Source: an uncultured Chloroflexales bacterium
Lineage (GTDB): Bacteria; Chloroflexota; Chloroflexia; Chloroflexales; Chloroflexaceae
Reading direction: 5' to 3'
DNA: 64,000 nt
NCBI GenBank assembly: GCA_937918935.1
Contig: CAKZSI010000015.1
Span: 1 to 64,000, forward strand
Part shown: in pieces, positions 7,518 through 16,114 of the stretch
Layout: every line of letters begins with the position of its first letter
How positions within the stretch are numbered: the stretch's first letter is position 1
The notes under the pieces: model-generated
Seen by the model: the letters and a program-made list of their open reading frames with translations, nothing else
Told to the model about the DNA's origin: nothing
The model's database searches: none
Translations under genes and position numbers: made by a program

Positions 7518-8870
7518 CTACTCTGAGAAGCCCCGGCGGATCCGCCTCGCCCCGCGGCGGATGCGCTCGCCGGCCCGTTGTGACACGTCGCGCAGGGCGC
7601 GCTCGGCTTCCTCGAAGCTGGTTAGCCCTTCGCCGAGACGCGGGCCGCGGCGGCGCGGGGCCAGACTCTGGCCGAGGAACTCCAGACCGTCGGCGTAGGC
7701 GGCAATGCGGGTTTTGTTGTCATTGAGGGTCAGTCGCAGGGTTGCCAGTTGCCGGCGGGTCAACTCCAGGGCGCGGGCGGCCTCATCGCGCGAGGCGCAC
7801 ATGAGCACCAGGTCGTCCATAAAGCGCACCAGGCGCATCCCGTGGCTGGTCATCGCCAGGTCGAAGGGATGCAGGTAGATGTTGGCGAGCAGTGGCGAGA
7901 GCGCCCCGCCCTGCGGCGCGCCTCGGGGGCTGGAGGCGGCGCGCAGGCGCAGGGCCACTTCACCCGCAGCCACGGCGCCCGCCGCCAGCGCGCCGCCAAT
8001 CAGCAGGCGCTCCCGCCCGATGCGCTGGAGATGGGGGGCCAGCCGGCGCGCCCCTTCGAGCGCCGGCTGCACCAGGCTCGCCGCGGCAACGAGGCCGCGC
8101 AGATCCAGTCCCTGGCGCTGCGCCGCCCCATCGGGCCGTTCCCAGACCGCTGCGGCGTAGAGGTCGTCTTCAGGCGGCGCCAGCGGCGTGACCGGGGCTT
8201 CCGCCATGGCTTCGCGGATCAGCGCGCCGCCGCGGCGAACCAGGCGCGCCAGGCCAACCGGCTCAGGGGCCAGGGGCGCGTCTTCGGCGCCATGCAGCGC
8301 GCCTGCCTGCAACCACTGGCTGATCAGCCGCAGCACTGCTGGCTCGTCGATCCGCTGGCGGAGCAACCCCAGCAGAATGCGGTGATCAATTGTGTCGAAG
8401 TAACTGGCGATGTCGGCATCCACTGCCCAGCCCAGACCCTGGTCGGCGTAGCGCGCGACGCGGGCCACCGCCTCGGGCACACCCACGTACAGCCGGCAAC
8501 CGTAGGAACAATCGAGAAACAGCGGCTCGAAGAGCGGCTGCAGCACCTGTTGCACCGCCCGCTGCGCCACCCGGTCGCGGATGGCGAGGATAGCGATCGC
8601 CCGCTCGCCGCCGCTGGCCCTGGGAATGGTCACCCGGCGGGCCGGCAGCGGGCGATAGACGCCGGAGCGCAACTCGTCGGCGAGCGCCGTCATCTGCGCG
8701 CTCCATGCGGCCTCGAAATCGCAGAGCGTCACAGCGTCGACTCCGGCACTGCGTCCGCGCCGGGCCACCTGGATATTGCCGCGCACCCTGCGCCAGGCCA
8801 GCGTCAGATTTTCGACGCTCACCACCTGGTCGAGCAGGGCAGGGCCGGTGTGTCTGGGGAAGATTGGCAT
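7518..8870 (-). CDS. CRISPR-associated reverse transcriptase with large internal insertion
   Basis: 450 residues from MPIFPRHTGP, preceded by GGAG; upstream in-frame codons are repeat-derived. RT motifs in order: RT1/2 around residues 80-130 (RVTIPRASGGERAIAILAIR, CSYGCRLYVGVPEAV), catalytic DADIASYFDTIDH (151-163), GAPQGGALSPLLANIYLH (317-334), FMDD (350-353) in place of YADD, and EFLGQS near 405. Between the second and fourth blocks lies an extra ~120 residues (about 190-315) containing EDDLYAAAVWERPDG and an Ala/Gly-rich helical tail. There is no maturase X or HNH domain and no intron RNA was seen, so this is not a group II intron. Its place directly upstream of cas1-cas2 indicates acquisition of spacers from RNA, as known for RT-Cas1 systems. 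Confidence 0.92.
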   Translation of the reverse strand: MPIFPRHTGPALLDQVVSVENLTLAWRRVRGNIQVARRGRSAGVDAVTLCDFEAAWSAQMTALADELRSGVYRPLPARRVTIPRASGGERAIAILAIRDRVAQRAVQQVLQPLFEPLFLDCSYGCRLYVGVPEAVARVARYADQGLGWAVDADIASYFDTIDHRILLGLLRQRIDEPAVLRLISQWLQAGALHGAEDAPLAPEPVGLARLVRRGGALIREAMAEAPVTPLAPPEDDLYAAAVWERPDGAAQRQGLDLRGLVAAASLVQPALEGARRLAPHLQRIGRERLLIGGALAAGAVAAGEVALRLRAASSPRGAPQGGALSPLLANIYLHPFDLAMTSHGMRLVRFMDDLVLMCASRDEAARALELTRRQLATLRLTLNDNKTRIAAYADGLEFLGQSLAPRRRGPRLGEGLTSFEEAERALRDVSQRAGERIRRGARRIRRGFSE

Positions 8871-8946
8871 GGGAGCACTCCATGGCTCATAGATAAACAA
8901 GGCGCCTGTGGGACGGCCGCCCTCCCGGACCTTCCCATCGGGCAGA

Positions 8947-8975
8947 GGTGTGGGAAAACCAGGTTTCCCCACACC
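8947..8975. repeat. intergenic palindrome copy between SPFH and RT genes
   Basis: GGTGTGGGAAAACC-A-GGTTTCCCCACACC, 14-base arms with one mismatch; member of the palindrome family. It lies in the 114-base gap between the SPFH gene stop (8985) and the RT start (8870). It could fold in the operon transcript. Confidence 0.8.
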
Positions 8976-8984
8976 CCTGCCCAT

Positions 8985-10313
8985 TTACTCCGCCACCTCC
9001 AACCCCAGCACCCCCATCACGCGCGAGGCGCCGAGGCCCTGCTGGGCGCGCCAGGCCTCCAGCTTCTGCATCTGCTCGGCCATCAGGGCCTCGTGGCGCA
9101 GATGCAGTTCGAGCAGGGCCTGATCGTGCTGGGCGCGGCGCTCGGCGGCGATCTCGGCCTGGCGGGCGCGCTGCTCGGCGATCTGCTGCTGGATGGCTGC
9201 CAGGGCCAGGGCACGCTCGTTCTGGTGCGTCTGGGCCGCGAGGACCACGTCGCCTTCGGCGCGGACGAGGCCCTGCTGCGCCTCCAGCACCCGCACGTGC
9301 TGGTCGGTCTGGTGGGCCTCGAGCAACTGGCGCTGCACCCGCTCCCACTCGCCCTGGAGCCGGGCCTGTTCGGCCTGCCAGAGTTGCTCCTCACGGGCGA
9401 TCTCGGCGGTCTGAGCGCGGATCTGGGCCAGAACAATCTCCAGCCGCGCGGCCAGGGCCGCCTGTTGCACCTCGGCCTGCTGGGCCAGCAGGCGCTCGCG
9501 GGCCGTGGCGGCCGTGGCCGCCAGCCGCAGGCCATGCTCGCGCTCCTCGACCACCGAGCGCGCCTCCAGCCGCTGCAGCGTGGCGCGATGCTCGGCCGCT
9601 TCCACCCGCAGCGCCTCGTCAATTCGCGCCGCGGCGACGGTGGCCGCGGTGGCGGCCTCGATCTGCCGTTCGTCGCCCTGGCGCTCAACCACACGCACGC
9701 TGATGATCTCCAGCCCGGCAAGCGCCGGGTCGGTACGCAGGCGCTCGAGCACGGCCAGGGCCGGACCGTCCATCCCGCCTGCCTCGCCGTCACGCCCGGT
9801 GAGCGCGGCGTGGCTATGCCGTTCGATGTAGGCCAGCGTCGCCGCCCGCGTCGCCGTCGCCAGGGCGTCGAGCGGCTGGCGATGAGCGGCGATCAGCCGC
9901 GGGTCGCTCACCGCCACGTCCACTACCAGCCACAGGCGCACGCGCCACTTGTCGGCGCTGAAGCCCTCGACCGGACCCACCGGCGCCTGCCGGCGCCGCG
10001 CGTCCACCCACTGCACCAGCACCGCGCCGGGCTGGCCCCACAGCCAGTAACTGCCCGGCCCATATACCGCCGGCTCTCCGCCGGGCAGATGGACCACGGC
10101 CCAGGCGCCCGGCGGCACCACGAGCTGGGTGGTCAGACCAAACACCTGCCGCGGGAGCGCCTGCGGCAACGTGGCCAGGCCCGTCACGAAGCGGGGCAAC
10201 GGCAGATCGCGCCCCATCCCCTCGGCGCTCACCTCACCCCTGGCAACCGCCAGCCCTTCAACAAGCGCCTCTTCCACCGCGGCGCAGGTTTCGGTAACGA
10301 TCTGGCGGGTCAT
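8985..10313 (-). CDS. SPFH/band-7 domain protein with long coiled coil
   Basis: 442 residues from MTRQIVTETC, chosen because AAGGAGG stands just upstream (about 10319-10325). Residues ~60-230 resemble the SPFH/band-7 fold (QLVVPPGAWAVVHLPGGEPA, YGPGSYWLWGQPG, LEIISVRVVERQGDERQIEA). Residues ~220-420 are an unbroken, highly charged Gln/Glu/Ala/Arg coiled coil. No N-terminal membrane helix is seen, unlike flotillin or HflK. It lies between the RNase H and RT genes on the same strand, 43 bases after the RNase H stop. Its job in this operon is unknown; a scaffold or membrane-associated ring is inferred from the family. Confidence 0.75.
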   Translation of the reverse strand: MTRQIVTETCAAVEEALVEGLAVARGEVSAEGMGRDLPLPRFVTGLATLPQALPRQVFGLTTQLVVPPGAWAVVHLPGGEPAVYGPGSYWLWGQPGAVLVQWVDARRRQAPVGPVEGFSADKWRVRLWLVVDVAVSDPRLIAAHRQPLDALATATRAATLAYIERHSHAALTGRDGEAGGMDGPALAVLERLRTDPALAGLEIISVRVVERQGDERQIEAATAATVAAARIDEALRVEAAEHRATLQRLEARSVVEEREHGLRLAATAATARERLLAQQAEVQQAALAARLEIVLAQIRAQTAEIAREEQLWQAEQARLQGEWERVQRQLLEAHQTDQHVRVLEAQQGLVRAEGDVVLAAQTHQNERALALAAIQQQIAEQRARQAEIAAERRAQHDQALLELHLRHEALMAEQMQKLEAWRAQQGLGASRVMGVLGLEVAE

Positions 10314-10356
10314 GGCAAGCCTCCTTGTTTCAGATTGCGGAGCTGTGATGCTCGCG

Positions 10357-10803
10357 TTACACCTGATGGCGACGAAATCCCACGATTGCCTGGCACCCGC
10401 CGAGGGCCTCCCAGGCCAGAGCGTCGGCAAGCCGATTCAACTCGCGGGGAATGGCGATCAGTTCCAGCGCGCTCAGGCGCGTACACAGCGACCGGGCCTG
10501 CTCGAACAACCGCCGTATCCTCTCGGCACGCACCGCGGCTCGCCCGCAGAGTTGCTCAATCACTACCTGGCTGTCACTCATGCAGCGCACTGCCACCCCC
10601 GGATAGTGGGTAAGCATGAGAGTGAGACCGGCGATCACCGCCTGGTATTCGGCCTCATGGTTCGTGGCGGCCGGCGCCCGCAGGCAGCGCGTGCAGAGCA
10701 GATTGCCGCGGGGGCCGCGCACCACCACGCCGATCCCCGCGACGCCCCGCGGCGGAGATCCGGGTGTGCCATCCACCTGCACCAGAAGTAATCCGTAGTT
10801 CAT
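10357..10803 (-). CDS. RNase HI-family ribonuclease
   Basis: 148 residues from MNYGLLLVQVDG; the start overlaps the stop of the upstream gene in an ATGA arrangement, supporting translational coupling. All four RNase H carboxylates are present: D11 (VQVDG), E52 (NHEAEYQAV), D77 (CMSDSQVV) and D127 (LNRLADALA). The fold degrades RNA in RNA-DNA hybrids. It is short and of the plant-type/RnhA-like branch. It sits in the same minus-strand run as a reverse transcriptase and cas1-cas2. It could therefore remove the RNA template from RT products, but it might also be an unrelated housekeeping gene that happens to lie upstream. Confidence 0.88.
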   Translation of the reverse strand: MNYGLLLVQVDGTPGSPPRGVAGIGVVVRGPRGNLLCTRCLRAPAATNHEAEYQAVIAGLTLMLTHYPGVAVRCMSDSQVVIEQLCGRAAVRAERIRRLFEQARSLCTRLSALELIAIPRELNRLADALAWEALGGCQAIVGFRRHQV

Positions 10804-10985
10804 CGCAGCATCCAGGCCAGGCTCGCCAGGAGCATAGCAATAAGCAGCAGGAGCACGGCGAAACAGCCCCGCAGCAGCTGCCGCAGCGAAAGACGCGGCA
10901 GGCGAACGCGGCGCGTGTCGAGCGCCAGCGCGCTCACCCCGAGCAGCGCCAGGACGATTGCTCCGCTCCAGAAACACCAGGCCAT
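10800..10985 (-). CDS. small membrane protein, two hydrophobic segments
   Basis: 61 residues from MAWCFWSGAI, with GGAGAGGG upstream. A first hydrophobic segment (about residues 4-22) and a second (about 41-58, GCFAVLLLLIAMLLASLAWM) are joined by a basic loop (DTRRVRLPRLSLRQLLR). It overlaps the RNase H start by four bases and appears to open the minus-strand run that ends with cas2. Function unknown. Confidence 0.55.
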   Translation of the reverse strand: MAWCFWSGAIVLALLGVSALALDTRRVRLPRLSLRQLLRGCFAVLLLLIAMLLASLAWMLR

Positions 10986-11388
10986 AGTCCCTCTCCTTCC
11001 CGCTGGTTGTGTTGTGGGAAGGATACCGACATGGGCGGATACGGAGCTATAGCCGCTGACTAAGAAAAGACGTTGCGTTTGCTCATTACGCCGCGTGCAG
11101 GCCACGGGGACCAGAGCATTGCCGGGAGGGTCTGGCCCTCCCGGACCCTGCGCGCAAGCCGGAGGGTTACGCTATGACTCCCGGTCGGGCAGGGGGGAAG
11201 GGAAACCTGGTTTCCCCTCACCTCTCCAACTCGGGTTACGCGAGCATTCCTGGGAAGGCGCAGCCCTCCCTGACAGCAGGGCCATAGTGAATGTGGATGA
11301 ATATTTTTCCTCTGGCACAAGTGTGTTTTGCATGCTATGCTTAAATTGCGTTTATCTGGTCTATCGTGCAGTCGGCAGCGGGTGCGGC
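10986..11388. other. intergenic region with palindrome copy
   Basis: Divergent region between the small membrane protein and the FHA gene. A palindrome-family copy lies at 11194-11224 (GGGAAACC/GGTTTCCC core). Nothing else gene-like was seen; promoters for both directions are expected here but not clearly recognisable. Confidence 0.5.
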
Positions 11389-12027
11389 ATGAGCAACACG
11401 ACACCCTGCGCCAGGCTTCTGGCGCTCGATCCTGAGCTTGTGGCCACACGCAGTTACGCATTGACGGGGGGCGTCTGCTCGCTGGGGCGGGCGCCGGGCT
11501 GCGACCTGGTCGTACTGCACCCCCTGGTCTCGCGCCTGCATGCCCGGATCGAGCGCAACGGGATGCACTTTCTGCTGGTCGATGCGGGCAGCGTCAACGG
11601 CACGTTTATCAACAGGCGTCGCCTGAGCGCCCCGCACTTGCTGCGCCACGACGATGACATTGGCCTGGGCAGCGCCCGGCCCGTCCTGCGCTTCGACGAT
11701 CCCGAAGCGACCGAAGTCGCCGCGAGTCGCCTGCGCTACGATGATCGCCAGATGCGCTTCCTGCTCGGCGACCGCGTCGTTGATCTCACCCCGATGCAGG
11801 TGCGTCTGTTACGCTTTCTCTACGAGCATGCCGGGGAGGTGTGCTCGCGCGATAGTTGCGCGCGGGCCATCTGGGGCGACTCCTATCGTCCCGGCGATGA
11901 AGCCGCGCCGCTGGATCAACAGCTTGCCGAAGTGCGCCGGCGCCTGCGCGCCGCTGATCCCCAGGCCGCCGGGGATTTGATTGTGAATCGCCGGGGCCTG
12001 GGCTATGTGCTTAATCTTGAGGAGTAA
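11389..12027 (+). CDS. FHA-domain winged-helix regulator
   Basis: 212 residues from MSNTTPCARL. Residues ~20-95 form a forkhead-associated domain with the phosphothreonine-binding residues GR (CSLGRAPGCDLVV), S..H (LVSRLHARIE) and N (DAGSVNGTFINRR). Residues ~115-210 form an OmpR/PhoB-type winged helix (LTPMQVRLLRFLYEHAGEVC, AIWGDSY, LAEVRRRLRA, IVNRRGLGYVL). The protein probably binds DNA in response to docking on a phosphothreonine partner. The double kinase gene just downstream on the same strand is the obvious candidate partner; that pairing is inferred. Confidence 0.88.
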   Translation: MSNTTPCARLLALDPELVATRSYALTGGVCSLGRAPGCDLVVLHPLVSRLHARIERNGMHFLLVDAGSVNGTFINRRRLSAPHLLRHDDDIGLGSARPVLRFDDPEATEVAASRLRYDDRQMRFLLGDRVVDLTPMQVRLLRFLYEHAGEVCSRDSCARAIWGDSYRPGDEAAPLDQQLAEVRRRLRAADPQAAGDLIVNRRGLGYVLNLEE

Positions 12028-12210
12028 GCGCATCCATCCGCGTCACCAGAGGTGGGGAACCCGAGCTTCCGTGACTCAGACAAGGTTTGCGAAAGACCGC
12101 GCCCTCCGCACCTCCCTCGAACGGTAATCCACAAGGCCGCAGCCGACCAGCAAAGCAACTGTCAAGCAGGCATACTCCGGTCTGAAACGTTCGAAACTCC
12201 CGTACACCGC

Positions 12211-15078
12211 ATGTCCATTCAGCCAGGCGTAACGCTTAACCAACGCTACACCATTCGCCGCGCGATCAGCGAACAGGGCGGCTTCGGCGCCACCTATCTG
12301 GCTACTGATGCCGTCGAGCGGCGCGAGGTGGTGATCAAGGTCAGTAAAACGGCCGGCGATATCGAGCAGAACGCCCTGCTGCGGGAACTTCAGTTGCTCA
12401 AGAGCCTGGAGCACCCTCGCCTGCCCAGGGTGTACGACGGGTTCTTTCACCAGGGCCAGCTCTGCGTCGCCATGCAGTACATCCCCGGCCGTGATGTATC
12501 GAGCTACGTGGCGCCTCGCGGCCCCGATCGGCGCGCCGATCCTCCCGATCGACCCACCGCCCTGCGCTGGATCAGCCAGACCCTCGAGGCCCTGGCCTAC
12601 CTCCACGAGCGCGGGATCGTCCATCGTGATGTCAAGCCCTCGAACCTGCGCGTGCATATGGAGACGGGCGAGATCTTTCTGCTCGATTTCGGCCTCTCCC
12701 AGTCCATCGCGCAAACCGCCATTCGCGCCCACTCGCCGCGCTTCTCCCCTCCCGAACAGTACGACCCCGATGCCGGCCCCACCCCGGCCAGCGACGTCTA
12801 CTCCGTCGGCGCTACTCTGTATCTGCTTCTGACGGGCTACGAGCCGCCGTTCCGCGACGACCGCAACGATCGCACCGTGCGGCTCCCCAGCGAGGAGAGC
12901 CAGTCCATTCCCATCGAACTCGAACAGGTGGTGCTCAAGGCGATGAGCTACGATCCGGACGACCGCTTCCCCGACGCGCGGGCCATGCTCGATGAGTTGC
13001 GGCGCCTGGGCTATGCCTGGCCCCCCACAACACGGCCCGTCACCGCCTCCACGCCCGCCACGTTCCCGGCGCCAACCCAACCAGTCGCGGCCGATGCCTC
13101 CGCGGATGACCCGCTGCTCCGGGGCGGTACGGCGCTGCTGCCCATCGGCCAGACGATCAAGGAACGCTATCAGATTCGCGAGTTGCTCAGCGCACAAGGA
13201 GGCTTTGGCACGACCTACCGCGCCTTCGATGTCGAGCGTGGCCAGGAGGTGGTGATCAAGGCCAGCAAGACCGCCGACGATAGCAAGCAGGACGCCCTGC
13301 TCGAAGAGCGCGAGTTGCTGCGTCAGCTCAGCCACGAACGGCTCCCAAAGGTCTACGATGCCTTCTTCTTCGAAGGGCAGCTCTGCATTTCGATGGAGTA
13401 CATCCGCGGGCGCGATGTGGCGAGCTATCTCCGCCAGGGTCCTCCCGATCTGCCCACGGCCCTCCGCTGGACGCGCCAGCTCCTTGAGGCCCTTACCTAC
13501 CTCCACGGACGCGAGATCGTCCACTGTGACGTGAAGCCCGAAAATCTGCGCGTCCATCACCTCAACGGCGAACTCTACCTGCTCGACTTTGGCATCTCCC
13601 GGCGCCACAACCGCCTGGTCGTGCGGGGGTACACGCGCCATTTTTCCGCGCCCGAGCAGCGCCGGCCCGGCGCACCCATCACTCCCGCCGCCGATGTGTA
13701 TGCCGCTGGCGCGGTGCTCTACAACTTGCTGGTTGGCGCGCCCCCGCCCGATCGCGCCCCCGACGAGAGCAAGCCCATTCTGTTGCCCGCAGAGGCGACC
13801 ACGCCGATCCCCCCTGACCTGGAACGCATCGTGCTCAAAGCACTGATGCCCAATCCGGCCGATCGCTACCCGAACGCCCGGGCCATGCTCGAGGACCTGC
13901 GGCGGGTGCGCCTGTCCATACGCTCTTTCACCCCGGTGCGCCCGGTCTGGGCCGGGCTGACCGTGCTGCTGGTCATCGGCGTGGGCCTCGCCATCGCCGG
14001 CCTGGCCCGCCCCTCCGCCGGATCGCCTTTGCCAATCGCCGCCACGACGAGTGTCGCCGCCACCCCGCCCGCGGCAGTCACCGGCAGCCCGGCGCTCATC
14101 GCTCACTCGACTCCAGACGCATCGGTCCCGGCAACCATTCCCGTCCCCACCCCCGACGCGACCGCTCCCGCTGGCGGCATTTCCACCGCAACGCCCCCCG
14201 AGCCAGCCGAGACGCCCACCGCGACCCCGCCGCCCTTCGTGGTGTCGCGCTTCGAGATCCCCGATCAGGGCGACCGCGACTTCGTCTTCGTGGGCCAGTT
14301 GCCGCTGCAATTCACCCTGATCGGCGAACGACTGACCAGTGTTCGCACCGTCACCCTGCAACCCGCCCCGGCCAGCGACAACCGACCCGCCATCGGGCTG
14401 ATCGTCGAGCGCGCCGAACCGGGCCGGATCGACCTGCGTCTCAACCGGCTGCCCGATGGCTTTCGCAGCGGACAGTACGACCTGCTGCTCAACGGGCTGC
14501 CCGTTGATGTGACCCTGCGGCTTCAGGATTATCTCCGCGAGAGCCGCATCCTCGGCATTAAGTACGACTACCGCCACCTGGCCGCCATCCGGCCCCTGCC
14601 CAGCTACCGCTTCCAGGGGCAAGAGATTCCCGGCCCGTTCGGGTTGCTCTACCTGCGGCCCGACGAGGCGTCCCGGGGCGGCTACCTGCGCAACGGCGAC
14701 CTGCTGGAGATCCTCGACACCACCAGCCAGCCCGGCTGGTACCGCGTGCGGGTGAAGGAGAACTTCGATCCCAATCTGGTCGGCTATGAAGGCTGGGTGC
14801 TGGCCTGGATAGTCGAGGACACGCCCCCCGACCCGCCGGCGCCGGGGGCCATCCAGGTCTCGTGGAACATTCGGGGCGAAAAAGTCGAGAACGTGATCGA
14901 GGATCTGGTACGGCGCGGCATCCCCCGCGAGAACATCATCGTGGATCTGCAGGACCGCGAGCGCATTCCCGAGGTCTTCGACCGCTACCGGGCCAACCAG
15001 GTGGTCAGTTCCGAACCGCCCGCAGGCGCCTGGGTGCTGCCCGGCGCGCGGGTGGTGCTCGGCGTGCGGGCGCCGTAA
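12211..15078 (+). CDS. tandem double Ser/Thr protein kinase, membrane-anchored, with C-terminal PASTA-like domain
   Basis: 955 residues from MSIQPGVTLN; no strong ribosome site, so a start further upstream (12052) is possible. Two complete PknB-like kinase domains: domain 1 (~13-275) with GGFGATYLA, VVIKVSKT, HRDVKPSNL (H138) and DFGLSQS; domain 2 (~320-570) with GGFGTTYRA, VVIKASKT, HCDVKPENL (H438-C439-D440) and DFGISRR. Then a membrane helix (~580-600, VWAGLTVLLVIGVGLAIAGL), a Pro/Thr/Ala-rich outer linker, an unassigned beta-rich region, an SH3-like stretch (RNGDLLEILDTTSQPGWYRV), and a last ~75 residues resembling PASTA (VSSEPPAGAWVLPGARVVLG). The two kinase domains appear to be products of duplication. 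A likely substrate partner is the upstream FHA protein. Confidence 0.9.
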   Translation: MSIQPGVTLNQRYTIRRAISEQGGFGATYLATDAVERREVVIKVSKTAGDIEQNALLRELQLLKSLEHPRLPRVYDGFFHQGQLCVAMQYIPGRDVSSYVAPRGPDRRADPPDRPTALRWISQTLEALAYLHERGIVHRDVKPSNLRVHMETGEIFLLDFGLSQSIAQTAIRAHSPRFSPPEQYDPDAGPTPASDVYSVGATLYLLLTGYEPPFRDDRNDRTVRLPSEESQSIPIELEQVVLKAMSYDPDDRFPDARAMLDELRRLGYAWPPTTRPVTASTPATFPAPTQPVAADASADDPLLRGGTALLPIGQTIKERYQIRELLSAQGGFGTTYRAFDVERGQEVVIKASKTADDSKQDALLEERELLRQLSHERLPKVYDAFFFEGQLCISMEYIRGRDVASYLRQGPPDLPTALRWTRQLLEALTYLHGREIVHCDVKPENLRVHHLNGELYLLDFGISRRHNRLVVRGYTRHFSAPEQRRPGAPITPAADVYAAGAVLYNLLVGAPPPDRAPDESKPILLPAEATTPIPPDLERIVLKALMPNPADRYPNARAMLEDLRRVRLSIRSFTPVRPVWAGLTVLLVIGVGLAIAGLARPSAGSPLPIAATTSVAATPPAAVTGSPALIAHSTPDASVPATIPVPTPDATAPAGGISTATPPEPAETPTATPPPFVVSRFEIPDQGDRDFVFVGQLPLQFTLIGERLTSVRTVTLQPAPASDNRPAIGLIVERAEPGRIDLRLNRLPDGFRSGQYDLLLNGLPVDVTLRLQDYLRESRILGIKYDYRHLAAIRPLPSYRFQGQEIPGPFGLLYLRPDEASRGGYLRNGDLLEILDTTSQPGWYRVRVKENFDPNLVGYEGWVLAWIVEDTPPDPPAPGAIQVSWNIRGEKVENVIEDLVRRGIPRENIIVDLQDRERIPEVFDRYRANQVVSSEPPAGAWVLPGARVVLGVRAP

Positions 15079-15451
15079 ACCAGGATGGAACTGGCGACAC
15101 CCCATGGTCCGGCGCATCTCCACGGCGCTCCATCGCTACACGGGCCGTTGTAGAGCTGTGGAGTGGAGCGAATGCGATACCATCAAGCCGAACTGGTACA
15201 AGGGATGAGAAAACCGGATGTTCCCACGTCCAGGGCTGATGCACCGTCGTTCTGCCCCTTACGCCCGGCCGGTACCGGCAGGCTACCGCGACAACGCCGG
15301 CCTGCGCAATCGCCAGCCGGGCCGGTTACGGCCCCGGCGCAGTGGGTGGTCGGAGTTGCATCAGCCCTGTTCCCAGGCCCCTGCCTGATGCCGCGCATGC
15401 GCGTATAATGGAGTGAGCGAACCGCGGGCTTTCATCCAGCAGGATACGCCT
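15079..15451 (+). promoter_or_regulatory. intergenic region with TATAAT -10 box before Uma2 gene
   Basis: A perfect TATAAT lies at 15404-15409, next to a GCGCATGCGC palindrome (15393-15402) and 42 bases before the Uma2 start; the -35 box is weak. The rest of the gap holds a decayed palindrome copy (about 15207-15236) and no gene. Confidence 0.5.
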
Positions 15452-16045
15452 ATGAGCACCGACATCCTCCCCATCGCCGGGTCGGCCACCCACCTGCCCC
15501 CGCCCCCCGGCGGACGCTGGACGGTCGCCGACTACGAGCAACTCCCCGACGACGGCCAGCGCTACGAACTGATCAATGGAGAGCTCCGGATTGCCCCCAC
15601 ACCTGCCCCTGATCACCAGGCCGCCTCATTGCGCCTGGCACACTATTTGTTCACCTACGTCGAAACTGCGGGCCACGGGCGGGTCTTCACGGCGCCGATT
15701 GACGTGCAACTCGGCCCCGCCGCCATCGTGCAGCCCGACCTCATTGTCATCCTCCACGGCGGGGCGGCGAGCATCACCGCGCAGCGCATCGTCGGCCCGC
15801 CCGACCTGGTGGTGGAGGTGGTCTCTCCGGGCACGGCCAGCTACGACCGGCGTGAGAAGCGCGACCTGTACGCCGCCGCGGGGGTGCGCGAGTACTGGAT
15901 CGCCGACCCCGGCCACCGCGTTGTGGAACTGCTCACCCTGGCCGGCAGCCTCTACCGCGCCGAGCACGTCTACCGCGGGCAGGCGGTCATCCCCTCCACC
16001 ATCATCCCCGGCTGGAACGTGGCAACTGAGCGGCTCTTCGGGTAG
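15452..16045 (+). CDS. Uma2 family (DUF820) putative restriction-type endonuclease, copy 1
   Basis: 197 residues from MSTDILPIAG. PD-(D/E)XK-type core: ELINGELRIAP, the catalytic-looking IVQPDLIVIL, PDLVVEVVSPGTASYDRREK and EYWIADPGHRVVELL. Uma2 proteins are abundant in Chloroflexota and cyanobacteria; their biological role is unproven. It is a close duplicate of the gene at 19040-19633, with the only strongly different part in the middle (residues ~50-70). The two copies lie in the same direction on either side of a minus-strand CARF module. Confidence 0.88.
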   Translation: MSTDILPIAGSATHLPPPPGGRWTVADYEQLPDDGQRYELINGELRIAPTPAPDHQAASLRLAHYLFTYVETAGHGRVFTAPIDVQLGPAAIVQPDLIVILHGGAASITAQRIVGPPDLVVEVVSPGTASYDRREKRDLYAAAGVREYWIADPGHRVVELLTLAGSLYRAEHVYRGQAVIPSTIIPGWNVATERLFG

Positions 16046-16114
16046 AAGCGATGCCGGAGGTCCCTGCGGCCCCCGCCAGGACGAAATGCTGCTGCGGTGC
16101 TCAGTCCCCCCGAC

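Noticed and set aside
7518-8984. Group II intron or diversity-generating retroelement for the RT
   Set aside because: No maturase or HNH domain, no intron domain V/VI structure nearby, no template/variable repeat pair; location beside cas1 explains it better.
8871-8984. N-terminal extension of the RT frame beginning MGRGVGKPGFP
   Set aside because: The extension is encoded by an intergenic palindrome; the ATG at 8870 with GGAG upstream is better. The same peptide arises at other palindromes.
7749-10613. A 954-codon open frame on the plus strand
   Set aside because: It is the antisense shadow of the RT, SPFH and RNase H genes. It has no domain, and the opposite strand carries clear motifs.
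12076-15123. A 1015-codon open frame on the minus strand
   Set aside because: It lies opposite the double kinase gene, whose catalytic motifs are on the plus strand; high GC keeps the reverse frame open.
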